From CBDCUC01 sp965222485 (lineage in GTDB: Bacteria > Pseudomonadota > Alphaproteobacteria > Rhizobiales > Hyphomicrobiaceae), in the NCBI GenBank assembly GCA_965222485.1, contig CBDCUC010000040.1, forward strand, positions 124,001-188,000: DNA of 64,000 bases, in the 5' to 3' direction. This document shows positions 35,477-43,282 of this stretch, piece by piece; within the stretch, counting starts at the first letter, position 1, and the number at the start of each line of letters is the position of its first letter. The notes below the pieces were generated by a model. That model was not told the origin of the DNA. It worked only from the letters and a program-made list of their open reading frames with translations, and did no database searches. A program made the position numbers and the translations under genes.

Positions 35477-35917
35477 ATGTCTGTGAAACTGAGACTGGCC
35501 CGCGGCGGCGCCAAAAAACGCCCCTACTATTATATTGTTGCCGCGCACATAACGAACCCGCGCGACGGCCGCTATATCGAACGTGTGGGCTCCTATAATC
35601 CGATGCTGCCCAAAGATAGCGACGATCGCGTTCGCCTGAATGAAGACCGTTGCAAATACTGGCTGTCCGTCGGCGCCAAACCAACCGATCGCGTCGCACG
35701 CTTCCTAGACACTGCCGGCTTGCTGAAACGCGAAGAGCGCAACAACCCGCAAAAGGCCAAGCCGAAGAAGAAGGCCCAGGAACGCGTTGCACTCGCAGAA
35801 GAGAAGGCGAAGGAAGCTGAGGAGGCCGCAAACGCGCCAGCCGAGGAACCAGCAGCAGAGGAAGCTCCGGCTGAGGCAGAGGCCCCCGCAGCGGAAGAAG
35901 AAGCAAAAGCTGAATAG
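35477..35917 (+). CDS. rpsP: Ribosomal protein S16 with long acidic tail
   Basis: The first 90 residues are bS16: VKLRLARGGAKKRPYYYIV, DGRYIERVGSYNPM and RCKYWLSVGAKPTDRVARFL. From about residue 95 a Lys-rich then Ala/Glu-rich tail makes the protein 146 long, against about 80-90 in enterics; tails of this kind are common in alphaproteobacteria. AAGGAAAAA precedes the ATG. It follows ffh by 96 bases. A strong terminator comes 27 bases after the stop, so it is not co-transcribed with rimM. Confidence 0.97.
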   Translation: MSVKLRLARGGAKKRPYYYIVAAHITNPRDGRYIERVGSYNPMLPKDSDDRVRLNEDRCKYWLSVGAKPTDRVARFLDTAGLLKREERNNPQKAKPKKKAQERVALAEEKAKEAEEAANAPAEEPAAEEAPAEAEAPAAEEEAKAE

Positions 35918-35943
35918 CGCTGCACTCCACCGCGCAACCTAGA

Positions 35944-35990
35944 ACAAAAAAACTCCGCCCGGCATCTCGCCCGGCGGAGTTTGATCTTTT
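35944..35990. terminator. Bidirectional Rho-independent terminator after rpsP
   Basis: AAACTCCGCC (35950-35959) pairs perfectly with GGCGGAGTTT (35973-35982). A run of seven A residues lies before it and TTT-GATC-TTTT after it, so it can stop transcripts from rpsP and from the minus-strand small gene at 36040. Confidence 0.85.
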
Positions 35991-36039
35991 AGGTCGTCCG
36001 TACGCCACTCGCGGCAACACCGAGAAACGATGGCAACAC

Positions 36040-36198
36040 TCACCCAACCGTTGCCGCCAGAACCGCCAGCCCGATGCCGATCGCAATCAGTGCAAGTGCG
36101 AGCCAGGGCATCGTCGCGCGGCTAGCCTCATTATTCCCTCGCGCCTCTTTGCGCCGTTGCCGTTCGCGACGCACAAGTGCCGGCAGACCGCGTAGCAT
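36040..36198 (-). CDS. 52-residue single-pass membrane protein
   Basis: The ATG at 36198 has AAGGAG nine bases upstream, an excellent site. The protein starts MLRGLPALVRRERQRRKEAR and ends in one membrane helix (PWLALALIAIGIGLAVLAATV). A basic front followed by a hydrophobic tail predicts a cytoplasmic N-terminus and tail anchoring. The family is not recognised. It lies between rpsP and the HTH-GrlR gene on the opposite strand. Confidence 0.65.
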   Translation of the reverse strand: MLRGLPALVRRERQRRKEARGNNEASRATMPWLALALIAIGIGLAVLAATVG

Positions 36199-36276
36199 CC
36201 TCTGATCTCCTTTATGCCGTGTGCCAGGCACCATCCCAGGCACACAGAGTTCCATCGTGCAAAAGGCGCGTGCAAT

Positions 36277-36522
36277 CTATGGGCTATTTGCAGACACCAG
36301 CGCTTGCTTTGCCTGGTCGCGCACCGAGTGCAGCGACGCAATTGCCTCGTCAATAAATGCATCAATATCGGCGGCCGACCTCAGTCGGTCGGAAATAGCC
36401 AGATCAGCGGCGCGGCTCATGATGCTCGATCGCACGTAAATCTGCACGATGGCCGGATTGAGCTCATCTTCGCCGCCATCCAGGTGAAAGCCGAACCGTC
36501 CTTTTGTTTCCTCTACGTGCAT
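36277..36522 (-). CDS. 81-residue soluble protein of unknown function
   Basis: The protein starts MHVEETKGRFGFHLDGGED and ends in helices (DIDAFIDEAIASLHSVRDQAKQAL in part). It has no Cys and no membrane segment. Codon use looks coding and GGAG lies about ten bases before the ATG. The TGCATTGCA palindrome (36518-36526) overlaps its start codon, similar to sites before the phasin gene. The family is not recognised. It is 78 bases upstream of the 52-residue gene and may be co-transcribed with it. Confidence 0.6.
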   Translation of the reverse strand: MHVEETKGRFGFHLDGGEDELNPAIVQIYVRSSIMSRAADLAISDRLRSAADIDAFIDEAIASLHSVRDQAKQALVSANSP

Positions 36523-36697
36523 TGCATGAACTCCGCGGTATGCATTTCACTCAGTCTCAGTCACACCAGACTTCGCCAGCCGATGTATCAGCCGTTCATA
36601 GGCAGCCCCGGCAGGTGCCTAGTATACTACTCTATCCTGCCGCCGCCCGGCCGACTGCCCAGCCACACTGCCCGCCTCTTAACCATGCCGCACTCAA

Positions 36698-36734
36698 GAT
36701 AGATGATATATCATTTATAGAATATACTTCTATC
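36698..36734. promoter_or_regulatory. Palindromic operator/promoter abutting the HTH-GrlR start codon
   Basis: Three nested symmetries end one base before the ATG at 36736: TGATATATCA (36704-36713), ATAGAA-TATAC-TTCTAT (36717-36733), and outer arms GATAGA (36698) and TCTATC (36729-36734). The stretch is far more A/T-rich than its surroundings. TATAGAAT at 36716-36723 would be a -10 box that places the transcript start near the ATG, with no room for a Shine-Dalgarno. Autoregulation by the adjacent HTH protein is an inference. Confidence 0.55.
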
Positions 36735-36735
36735 C

Positions 36736-37317
36736 ATGCCGCGCACCGACCAAAATCTGAAAGGTACGCTACTCAAGCTCGGCCTACGCCAGAGCGAACT
36801 GGCACTCCTGCTGGATGTCAGCCCGCGTACGGTTAGCCAATGGTCCACCGGAGACGTAACTCTACCTGGACCTGTTGCCGCTTACCTGCGCGTCCTGCAA
36901 TGCCTTTCAGCATCGCAACAGGCGGAAGAATTCGCCCGTATCGAAGGGCGGACCAAAATGCTTGATGAAGGGATATACGGTTTGAGTTACCGCAGTGGCG
37001 AGTGCTGTGAACCAGCAGCCGATAGCGCACTTGCCGTTTTGCGCGCTGGTAAAGTTTTGGGCTCAGACCGCTGGGGCGGCGTCTTTTCCGGCTCCTACGA
37101 GTTCGACAACAAAAGAGAAATAAACACTCTGCATGTACGCCTGCGCATCCCCGCCGACGGTGAACTCGTCACCGGCTTCACTGCAGGACCCGAAGGCGCC
37201 ACCGTTGACATCGTCGGCGCCTTTGCGCGGGCCGCACCTATGACAACGGCCACGGTTGATGTTGCAGGCCAACCAGTAGAGGTGCAATTGAGGTATCTCG
37301 GGCCGTTGCCGAACTGA
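36736..37317 (+). CDS. XRE-type HTH fused to GrlR-like beta domain
   Basis: The protein has 193 residues. Residues 8-56 form an XRE-like helix-turn-helix (LRQSELALLLDVSPRTVSQWSTG, then VAAYLRVLQCL). Residues 78-190 resemble a GrlR-type domain: an opening GIYGLSYRSGE, then LAVLRAGKVLGSDRWGGVFSGSYEF, LHVRLRIPADGE and a closing VDVAGQPVEVQLRYLGPLPN. GrlR domains usually stand alone and bind protein or lipid-like partners, so this looks like a one-component regulator. No ribosome site precedes the ATG, which abuts a palindromic operator, so the transcript may be leaderless. It lies between rpsP and rimM. Confidence 0.7.
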   Translation: MPRTDQNLKGTLLKLGLRQSELALLLDVSPRTVSQWSTGDVTLPGPVAAYLRVLQCLSASQQAEEFARIEGRTKMLDEGIYGLSYRSGECCEPAADSALAVLRAGKVLGSDRWGGVFSGSYEFDNKREINTLHVRLRIPADGELVTGFTAGPEGATVDIVGAFARAAPMTTATVDVAGQPVEVQLRYLGPLPN

Positions 37318-37407
37318 TGTGCCCAACAAAAGATCTCCAACAGCAATGCTGGCACAGGCGTTGCGCCCGCCCCAGAATCGCGCAAGAGCACACATCTTGA
37401 AGACGCT

Positions 37408-37959
37408 ATGAACAAGGCCGACCAAAGAATTTTGCTTGGGCACATTTCAAGTGCACACGGCATCCGAGGGGATGTCGTGATTAAAAGCTATACGGGCGAT
37501 CCTGCAGCAATAGGGGACTATGGGTCGCTGAGCGACGAGACCGGCACGCGAACATTCAACCTGCGAATCGTGCGCACCACCACCAAAGGCGTCATCGCCA
37601 GGTTAGCCGGCGTTACAGATCGCAACGCAGCTGAAGAATTGCGCGGCACCAAGTTGTTCGTTGATCGCGACCGCCTTCCTGCAGTCGAGGACGAGGACGA
37701 ATTCTACCATACCGACCTCATCGGCCTGACCGCTCAAAGCCACACGGGAGAAGTCATCGGAAAGGTTGTCGCGGTTGAAAACTTCGGTGCCGGCGATCTG
37801 TTGGAAATCAAGGAGCCGGAAAAAAAGAACACGGAACTCGTACCCTTTTCCAAAAACTTCGTACCCAAAGTAGATTTGGCCGCCGGGACCGTCACTGTGA
37901 ACTGGCCCATCCAATCAACCGATGGCGAACCCACATCGGAAAATAATAAAAATGACTAA
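37408..37959 (+). CDS. rimM: RimM, 16S rRNA processing/30S assembly factor
   Basis: RimM helps mature the 3' (head) domain of the 30S subunit and binds uS19. The 183-residue protein has the N-terminal ILLGHISSAHGIRGDVVIKSYT, the DRNAAEELRGTKLFVDRDRLP region, and the PRC-barrel C-terminal domain EFYHTDLIGLTAQ ... LVPFSKNFVPKVDLAAGTV. The usual neighbours trmD and rplS are missing: the next gene is convergent. The upstream gap of 90 bases should hold its promoter, unless it is read through from the HTH-GrlR gene. Confidence 0.95.
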   Translation: MNKADQRILLGHISSAHGIRGDVVIKSYTGDPAAIGDYGSLSDETGTRTFNLRIVRTTTKGVIARLAGVTDRNAAEELRGTKLFVDRDRLPAVEDEDEFYHTDLIGLTAQSHTGEVIGKVVAVENFGAGDLLEIKEPEKKNTELVPFSKNFVPKVDLAAGTVTVNWPIQSTDGEPTSENNKND

Positions 37960-37987
37960 CGCAGCGCCGCAGCCTATCCGACTATCG

Positions 37988-39241
37988 TCAAACCGCTTCA
38001 CCGCGCAACATACGCGGCAGCTCGCCACTAACACCCCCCGCCTCGGCAACCAGGACATCTTTTACGCCTGGCATCCTGTCGACAATGGCAAGCCCGGCAT
38101 CGCGCACCGCGCGTAAGACAGGGTTATCATTTGAGAATAGTCGGTTCAGTCCATCGAACACTGCACTCGATAGTGTTGAATCAAATCGACGCCAGCGCTC
38201 GTATCTCTGCAACGCTTCAAAATCACCCACATCGATCCCAAGCCGGGCATTTTCAATCAACACTTCCGTTAGCGCCGCAACGTCGCGAAATCCCAAGTTG
38301 AGCCCCTGTCCGGCAAGCGGATGCACGCCATGCGCCGTATCGCCGATAAGCGCCAGCCTCGGGGCAACAAAGCTGCGCGCAAGATGCATCGAAAGCGGCC
38401 ACGACTGACGCGCCCCGTCAAGTTCAAGCTTTCCGCGCCGACCGCCGAAACGCTTGTCGACTTCACTGAGAAAGCCATCGTCATCAAGCGCCAGTATACG
38501 CTCTGCTACCTCGCGCGCCTCGGTCCAGGTGATACACGACCTGTCACCGGTGAGCGGCAGTATGGCGAAGGGCCCGGAGGGAAGGAAATGTTGCACAGCG
38601 CGCCCGTCGTGCGGCCGCTCGTGCCGAACGCGCGTAACGATTCCCGTCTGTTCGTAATCCCAGGACAGAAGTTTTATGCCTGCTTGCGAACGCAAGCGTG
38701 ACCTTCGGCCCTCGGCAGCAACCACCAAGGCACCCATGATCTCGCTGCCGTCGGACAGCGACAGCGTCACACCGTTCTCATCGGCGACCGAACCGACAAC
38801 TTCCACACTGCCAATGATGGTGACTGATCTAGACCGATATTGTTCTAGAACACCACGCAACGCTGTCTTGACTTCTGAGTCCGGAACAATGAACGAGGCC
38901 GGTTCGCCGCCCGACAACAGATTTGCGTAGGATAAGACGACGGGCCTGACCCCATCGTTCAAGCGTGAATCGGTTATATCGATGTCACTGACAGGCTGCG
39001 CAATCGGCTCAATCAGTGACCACGCACCCAGTACATCCAACATACGTTTGGAAGCGGCTGAAAGTGCAAAGGCGCGCGGACTGTCACCAGCTATAGTGTC
39101 TACATCAAGCTGACCAGGCCAAGGCTCGCGTTCGACGAGCGCAATTCGCAAACCACCCATCGAGAATTGCGCCAAGGCAGATGCCAATGCCAACCCGCTG
39201 TAGCTTGCCCCGGAGATTACGACATCGAAACGGTTAGACAT
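37988..39241 (-). CDS. UbiH/UbiF-family FAD monooxygenase
   Basis: Such flavoproteins hydroxylate the ring of ubiquinone precursors. The 417-residue protein begins with the FAD-binding VVISGASYSGLALASALA (GxSYSG in place of GxGxxG, a common variant). It has the second FAD motif LALIGDTAHGVHPLAGQGLNLGFRDVAAL and the intermediate VVAAEGRRSRLRSQAG. Whether it acts at C5, C6 or C1 is not clear from sequence. It is divergent from tesB and convergent with rimM. A poorly conserved C-terminal region (about 355-417) could be a species feature. Confidence 0.92.
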   Translation of the reverse strand: MSNRFDVVISGASYSGLALASALAQFSMGGLRIALVEREPWPGQLDVDTIAGDSPRAFALSAASKRMLDVLGAWSLIEPIAQPVSDIDITDSRLNDGVRPVVLSYANLLSGGEPASFIVPDSEVKTALRGVLEQYRSRSVTIIGSVEVVGSVADENGVTLSLSDGSEIMGALVVAAEGRRSRLRSQAGIKLLSWDYEQTGIVTRVRHERPHDGRAVQHFLPSGPFAILPLTGDRSCITWTEAREVAERILALDDDGFLSEVDKRFGGRRGKLELDGARQSWPLSMHLARSFVAPRLALIGDTAHGVHPLAGQGLNLGFRDVAALTEVLIENARLGIDVGDFEALQRYERWRRFDSTLSSAVFDGLNRLFSNDNPVLRAVRDAGLAIVDRMPGVKDVLVAEAGGVSGELPRMLRGEAV

Positions 39242-39384
39242 TTTCTTGTGCGAAACACCTTGTCAGCGGCCCTTCAACAGTATTCCATCCGTGGGCTTCG
39301 ATAACCCTGCTCGTATGCTTTACAGCGAACATATCACAGTGCCGGGCGAAGGCGCCTATTCTTCCCGACGGAGTTTCCGATTCT

Positions 39385-40305
39385 ATGCCAGTTGACCCCG
39401 AAGTACAGTCTGAAAAATCGGCCGGCCACACGGCGGCGCTTCAAGCATTGCTGGGTATACTGGATCTTGAAGAACTAGATAACGATCAATATCGCGGTGT
39501 CAGCCTTTTTGAGGACTGGAATCGAGTCTACGGCGGTCAGGTTCTGGCGCAAGCATTGGTGGCTGCCATCCGCACCGTGCACAAAGACCGTCTCGTGCAT
39601 TCGCTGCACGGATATTTTCTGCTCGGTGGTGACCCGAAGAACCCCATTACCTATCACGTCGACAGAGCACGCGACGGTACGAGCTTTTCCACGCGCCACG
39701 TTCGTGCCGTTCAGCATGGCCGCACAATTTTTATCATGAGTGCTTCGTTCCATAAGGCGGAGGAGGGCTACGATCACCAATCCGAAATGCCCGATGTCCC
39801 GCCGCCGGAAAAGCTGAAGAGCGCAAGCGATTTGTTCGCGATGGTGATCGATAGGTTGCCAGAAAACATGCGCCGGTACTGGAGCCGCCCGCAGCCTATC
39901 GAAATGCGCCCCATCGACCTCTCACGCTATCTCAAGCGCGAAAAGCGTGAACCTAAACAAAACTTCTGGATGAAGGCCGCCGGCAGCTTGCCCGACGATC
40001 TACGCATTCATCAGGCTCTTCTTGCATACGTTTCAGACTTCACGCTTCTCGACACCGCCCTGATCGCTCACGCCAAGCTTTTGTTCGACAGTGACATCCA
40101 ATTGGCAAGCCTAGATCACGCCATGTGGTTTCACAGGCCCTGCCGTCTTGATGACTGGCTCTTGTATGCCGAAGACAGCCCCAGCGCGTACGGCGCAAGA
40201 GGGTTCTGCCGCGGCCAGATTTTCACGCGCGATGGCAAGCTTGCGGCCTCCACGGCACAAGAAGGGCTGACGCGGCCGCGCTCAACAGATTACGTGCTTA
40301 AATAA
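39385..40305 (+). CDS. tesB: TesB, acyl-CoA thioesterase II
   Basis: It hydrolyses medium- and long-chain acyl-CoA. The 306-residue protein has two hotdog domains. It shows GVSLFEDWNRVYGGQVLAQALVAA, the TYHVDRARDGTSFSTRHVRAVQ region and, in the second hotdog, ASLDHAMWFHRPCRLDDWLLYAEDSPSA with the catalytic Asp, then ARGFCRGQIFTRDGKLAASTAQEG. The order tesB-glnK-amtB is conserved in rhizobia. GTG/ATG choice: the ATG at 39385 is used; the following Met is far downstream. Confidence 0.95.
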   Translation: MPVDPEVQSEKSAGHTAALQALLGILDLEELDNDQYRGVSLFEDWNRVYGGQVLAQALVAAIRTVHKDRLVHSLHGYFLLGGDPKNPITYHVDRARDGTSFSTRHVRAVQHGRTIFIMSASFHKAEEGYDHQSEMPDVPPPEKLKSASDLFAMVIDRLPENMRRYWSRPQPIEMRPIDLSRYLKREKREPKQNFWMKAAGSLPDDLRIHQALLAYVSDFTLLDTALIAHAKLLFDSDIQLASLDHAMWFHRPCRLDDWLLYAEDSPSAYGARGFCRGQIFTRDGKLAASTAQEGLTRPRSTDYVLK

Positions 40306-40319
40306 TAGGCACGGCTAGG

Positions 40320-40344
40320 AATATGGCTATTTTTCAGCCATATT
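40320..40344. promoter_or_regulatory. Perfect palindrome between tesB and glnK
   Basis: AATATGGCT-ATTTTTC-AGCCATATT is a nine-pair perfect inverted repeat 15 bases after the tesB stop. It could be an operator for the glnK promoter or the base of a weak terminator, since a run of T lies in the loop and not after the stem. Confidence 0.45.
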
Positions 40345-40426
40345 GTGCGCGATAGAATTTCTTTTCTCAGTATCTTCTCCAGAAATAATAAATACAATTC
40401 AATTGCTTACCGCGCCGCAGCGACTT

Positions 40427-40441
40427 TGGCACGGCTTTTGA
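40427..40441 (+). promoter_or_regulatory. Near-match sigma-54 promoter for glnK-amtB
   Basis: TGGCACG, four bases, then TTGA, against the consensus TGGCACG-N4-TTGC. The -24 half is perfect; the -12 half has A where C is expected. It lies about 107 bases before the glnK ATG. glnK-amtB is commonly under NtrC and sigma-54 in alphaproteobacteria. Confidence 0.4.
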
Positions 40442-40548
40442 CTCTCTCCTCCCCTGCAAGGCGAGCCACTGCACGTGCGTGGCCGCATTCCATGAAGCGA
40501 ACACGCCCGGTTCGAATGTAACGCGGGCCTTCTTTTGGGGGTACACGG

Positions 40549-40887
40549 ATGAAATTACTGACAGCCGTGATCAAGCCATTCAAGCTTGAGGAGGTGCGCG
40601 GTGCGCTGACCGACCTCGGCTTGCAGGGCATGACGGTCACAGAAGTGAAAGGCTACGGTCGCCAGAAAGGCCACACCGAGATCTATCGCGGTGCCGAATA
40701 CGCCGTGAGCTTTTTGCCGAAAATCAAAATCGAGGTCGTCGTACCGGATGGTCAGGTGACGCCAGCTGTCGAAGCCGTCCAGGGCGCTGCCAAGACGGGC
40801 CAAATCGGCGACGGCAAAATCTTCGTCTCGTCCATCGATCACACCGTGCGCGTACGCACCGGTGAAACCGACGACGCAGCACTTTAG
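40549..40887 (+). CDS. glnK: GlnK/GlnB PII signalling protein
   Basis: PII proteins report nitrogen and 2-oxoglutarate status. The 112-residue protein starts MKLLTAVIKPFKLEEVRGAL and has the T-loop VKGYGRQKGHTEIYRGAEY with the uridylylation Tyr51. IKIEVVVPDGQVTPAVEAVQGAAKTGQIGDGKIFVSSI is the second PII signature. GGGGGTAC lies close to the ATG. Pairing with amtB, 18 bases downstream, supports GlnK (the membrane-associated paralog) over GlnB. Confidence 0.96.
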   Translation: MKLLTAVIKPFKLEEVRGALTDLGLQGMTVTEVKGYGRQKGHTEIYRGAEYAVSFLPKIKIEVVVPDGQVTPAVEAVQGAAKTGQIGDGKIFVSSIDHTVRVRTGETDDAAL

Positions 40888-40905
40888 ATCGCGGAGGGAA
40901 AACGA

Positions 40906-42291
40906 ATGAGTTCGATCAACTCGAAACTAACGACCGGCCTGCTGGCCGTTACCGCCGTTCTCGCGACCGCGGTTCCAGCTTTGGCACAGGAGGCCGCGGA
41001 AGCCACCGCCGCCGCAGCCCCAGCTGCGCCAGGAGAGCAGACGCAATACATCTTCAATACGTTGCTATTCCTCATCGGCGGGTTCTTGGTCATGTGGATG
41101 GCTGCCGGCTTCGCAATGCTCGAAGCCGGCCTGGTGCGCACCAAGAACGTCTCCATGCAGTGCACCAAGAACATCGCGCTGTTCTCGATCGCCGGCTTGA
41201 TGTACTGGGTCGTCGGCTACAACATCATGTACGACGGTGTCGATGGCGGCTTCATCGGCTCCATCACGCCCAAAGTCATCCCACCCATTGACAATGACCC
41301 AGGCACCTACGCGGCAGCCTCCGACTGGTTCTTCCAGATGGTGTTCTGCGCAACGGCCGCCTCAATCGTTTCGGGCACGCTTGCTGAACGCATCAAGCTA
41401 TGGCCGTTTCTGATCTTTGTCGTCGTTCTGTGCGGTTTCATCTACCCAATCCAGGGCAGCTGGAAATGGGGCGCGGGCTGGTTGGCCTCTGGCGCCGACT
41501 CCAGCTGGATCAAAGATTTTGCTGGCGCCGAGTTCCAGGACTTTGCCGGCTCCACCCTTGTTCATTCGACCGGCGGTTGGGCTGCTCTTATCGGTGCATT
41601 GTTGTTAGGCTCGCGCTACGGCAAATACGGGCCTGACGGCAGGGTCAACGCAATGCCGGGTTCGTCCATTCCGCTCGCCACGCTTGGAACGTTCATTCTT
41701 TGGCTCGGCTGGTTTGGCTTTAACGGAGCGTCACAACTCGCCATCGGCACAATTTCCGACGCCTCCGCCGTCTCCAGGATTTTCGTCAACACCAACCTTG
41801 CCGCGTGCGGCGGCGTAGTGGTCGCGATGGTCCTGAACCAGCTGTTCTACGGTAAGGTCGATGTCACCATGGCGCTTAACGGCGCACTGGCAGGCCTCGT
41901 GTCGATCACGGCTGAACCACTGACACCGGATCCGATCTTCGCAATCATTATCGGTGGTGTCGGCGGCGCAATCATTATCTTCGCGGTACCGCTCCTCGAT
42001 AAATTGCGCATCGATGATGTCGTGGGCGCAATCCCTGTTCACCTGCTCGCAGGCATCTGGGGCACCATGGCCGTTCCAATCACGAATGGTGACGCAACAT
42101 ACCTTGCCCAGTTTGTGGGTGTTGCCAGCATCGGCGTGTTCGTCGTGCTCGCAAGTCTCTTGGTGTGGGTGCTGTTGAAATTCACCATCGGCCTGCGCCC
42201 GGCGCTGGAAGAAGAGATGGACGGTCTCGACAAGGCGGAAATCGGCTTGGAGGCTTATCCGGAATTCGGATCAGGCAGCCAGCGCATCTAA
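40906..42291 (+). CDS. amtB: AmtB ammonium transporter (GlnK-linked copy)
   Basis: It conducts ammonium across the inner membrane and is gated by GlnK. The 461-residue protein has a signal peptide (cleavage after ALAQ near residue 28), then 11 membrane segments. Family motifs: GFAMLEAGLVRTKN, the Amt signature DFAGSTLVHSTGGWAAL with pore His, GFNGASQLAIG and ACGGVVVAMVLNQLFYG, IPVHLLAGIWGTMAVPI. It is co-transcribed with glnK and ends at a terminator. A second, more divergent transporter is at 50644. Confidence 0.96.
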   Translation: MSSINSKLTTGLLAVTAVLATAVPALAQEAAEATAAAAPAAPGEQTQYIFNTLLFLIGGFLVMWMAAGFAMLEAGLVRTKNVSMQCTKNIALFSIAGLMYWVVGYNIMYDGVDGGFIGSITPKVIPPIDNDPGTYAAASDWFFQMVFCATAASIVSGTLAERIKLWPFLIFVVVLCGFIYPIQGSWKWGAGWLASGADSSWIKDFAGAEFQDFAGSTLVHSTGGWAALIGALLLGSRYGKYGPDGRVNAMPGSSIPLATLGTFILWLGWFGFNGASQLAIGTISDASAVSRIFVNTNLAACGGVVVAMVLNQLFYGKVDVTMALNGALAGLVSITAEPLTPDPIFAIIIGGVGGAIIIFAVPLLDKLRIDDVVGAIPVHLLAGIWGTMAVPITNGDATYLAQFVGVASIGVFVVLASLLVWVLLKFTIGLRPALEEEMDGLDKAEIGLEAYPEFGSGSQRI

Positions 42292-42341
42292 CGCTGTAGC
42301 GTCTCCCGAGGCGACATCTCCCCTAGATGTCCTCTCACCTG

Positions 42342-42372
42342 GCCCGGGGCTTTAACAAGCTCCGGGCTTTTT
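42342..42372 (+). terminator. Rho-independent terminator after amtB
   Basis: GCCCGG (42342-42347) pairs with CCGGGC (42362-42367), with an inner GCTT/AAGC, followed by five T residues. Its right part lies beside the 3' end of the convergent L,D-transpeptidase gene. Confidence 0.85.
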
Positions 42373-42898
42373 ATCGTCCTGTCCCACCGACAATACGCAC
42401 CGCGCGCGCCTTTCCCAGAACCGCGAGGAGGCGCTTTAAGTCGGACCTGCGCACCGCCACACAGCCTTCCGTCGCGCCTAAATTGCTCGAAGCAACATGG
42501 AGAAAAATGGCGCTGCCGCCCATTTGCATGCGCGGTCTGTCGTTGTGTCCCAGCACAACGACAAAGTCGTAAAGCCCATCGGCCCGCCACAAGTGTTCTG
42601 CACTGGCACCGTAAGGGTGCCTAACATGACGGTTGTAATTGGCATCGAACGGTGCATCGCACCACCCATCATTGGGCCGGATGGAGCTGACCGGACACGT
42701 CGCAACCGGGCGCGGCATCCGATCTGCGCGATAAAAGATCTGACGTATTTGCCAACGGCCCATCGGGCTCGCGCCGTCTCCCTCGCGCTTTATCGCCCTG
42801 CAGCCACTTCGCCCTAGCGCACAGGCCACACGCATATTGCCAACCCTCAACAGCCCCGAACGCGCTGATGCCGATAGACTGCTGACAATGACATCCAC
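42371..42898 (-). CDS. L,D-transpeptidase (YkuD-type) family protein
   Basis: The 175-residue protein has an YkuD-like core: GDGASPMGRWQIRQIFYR, then GLYDFVVVLGHNDRP, and the catalytic segment SAIFLHVASSNLGATEGCVAV with Cys and His. It lacks an obvious signal peptide, so location is unclear; many short YkuD proteins of this type are similar. It is divergent from the cenR gene. In rhizobia such a gene is often next to the CenR-type regulator, which fits an envelope role. Enzyme activity is not assured. Confidence 0.85.
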   Translation of the reverse strand: MDVIVSSLSASARSGLLRVGNMRVACALGRSGCRAIKREGDGASPMGRWQIRQIFYRADRMPRPVATCPVSSIRPNDGWCDAPFDANYNRHVRHPYGASAEHLWRADGLYDFVVVLGHNDRPRMQMGGSAIFLHVASSNLGATEGCVAVRRSDLKRLLAVLGKARAVRIVGGTGR

Positions 42899-43282
42899 GG
42901 ACCGCCCACCTTTCCATACCCTTCAATCGAAAGGTTGCTTCAGTTGTAACAACGGCTCTCAGTCTGCTGCGCCTGCTACCAACATTGCTGCAAACATGCA
43001 CCAGCCGATCTCACGCCGCCCGCCCGTAAGCGGCTAAATTGTATCCGAAACCGACCCAAAAACAGCTCAAAGCCAACCTATGCGCGACAACCCCATGTGC
43101 ATCGTTCAAACCTGTGATAAACCAATTAAAACCCGGCCCGCGCAAGGACACTATGGATCTCGTCGCAATGGGGCGATCGCAGCCCGTGCGCCAACCCACG
43201 ACTATGTCACTGGGTCGTGATGTGAACCGATGTTACAAGCGGGCTCGTAATACAATTTTGAATTTGACGGAGCATTCCTATC
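42899..43282. promoter_or_regulatory. 384-base gap between L,D-transpeptidase and cenR
   Basis: No gene is visible. The divergent start codons mean both promoters must lie here. Near the right end AAATTTGACGGAGC provides the GGAG ribosome site of cenR. I see no convincing tandem operators or hairpins. Confidence 0.5.
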
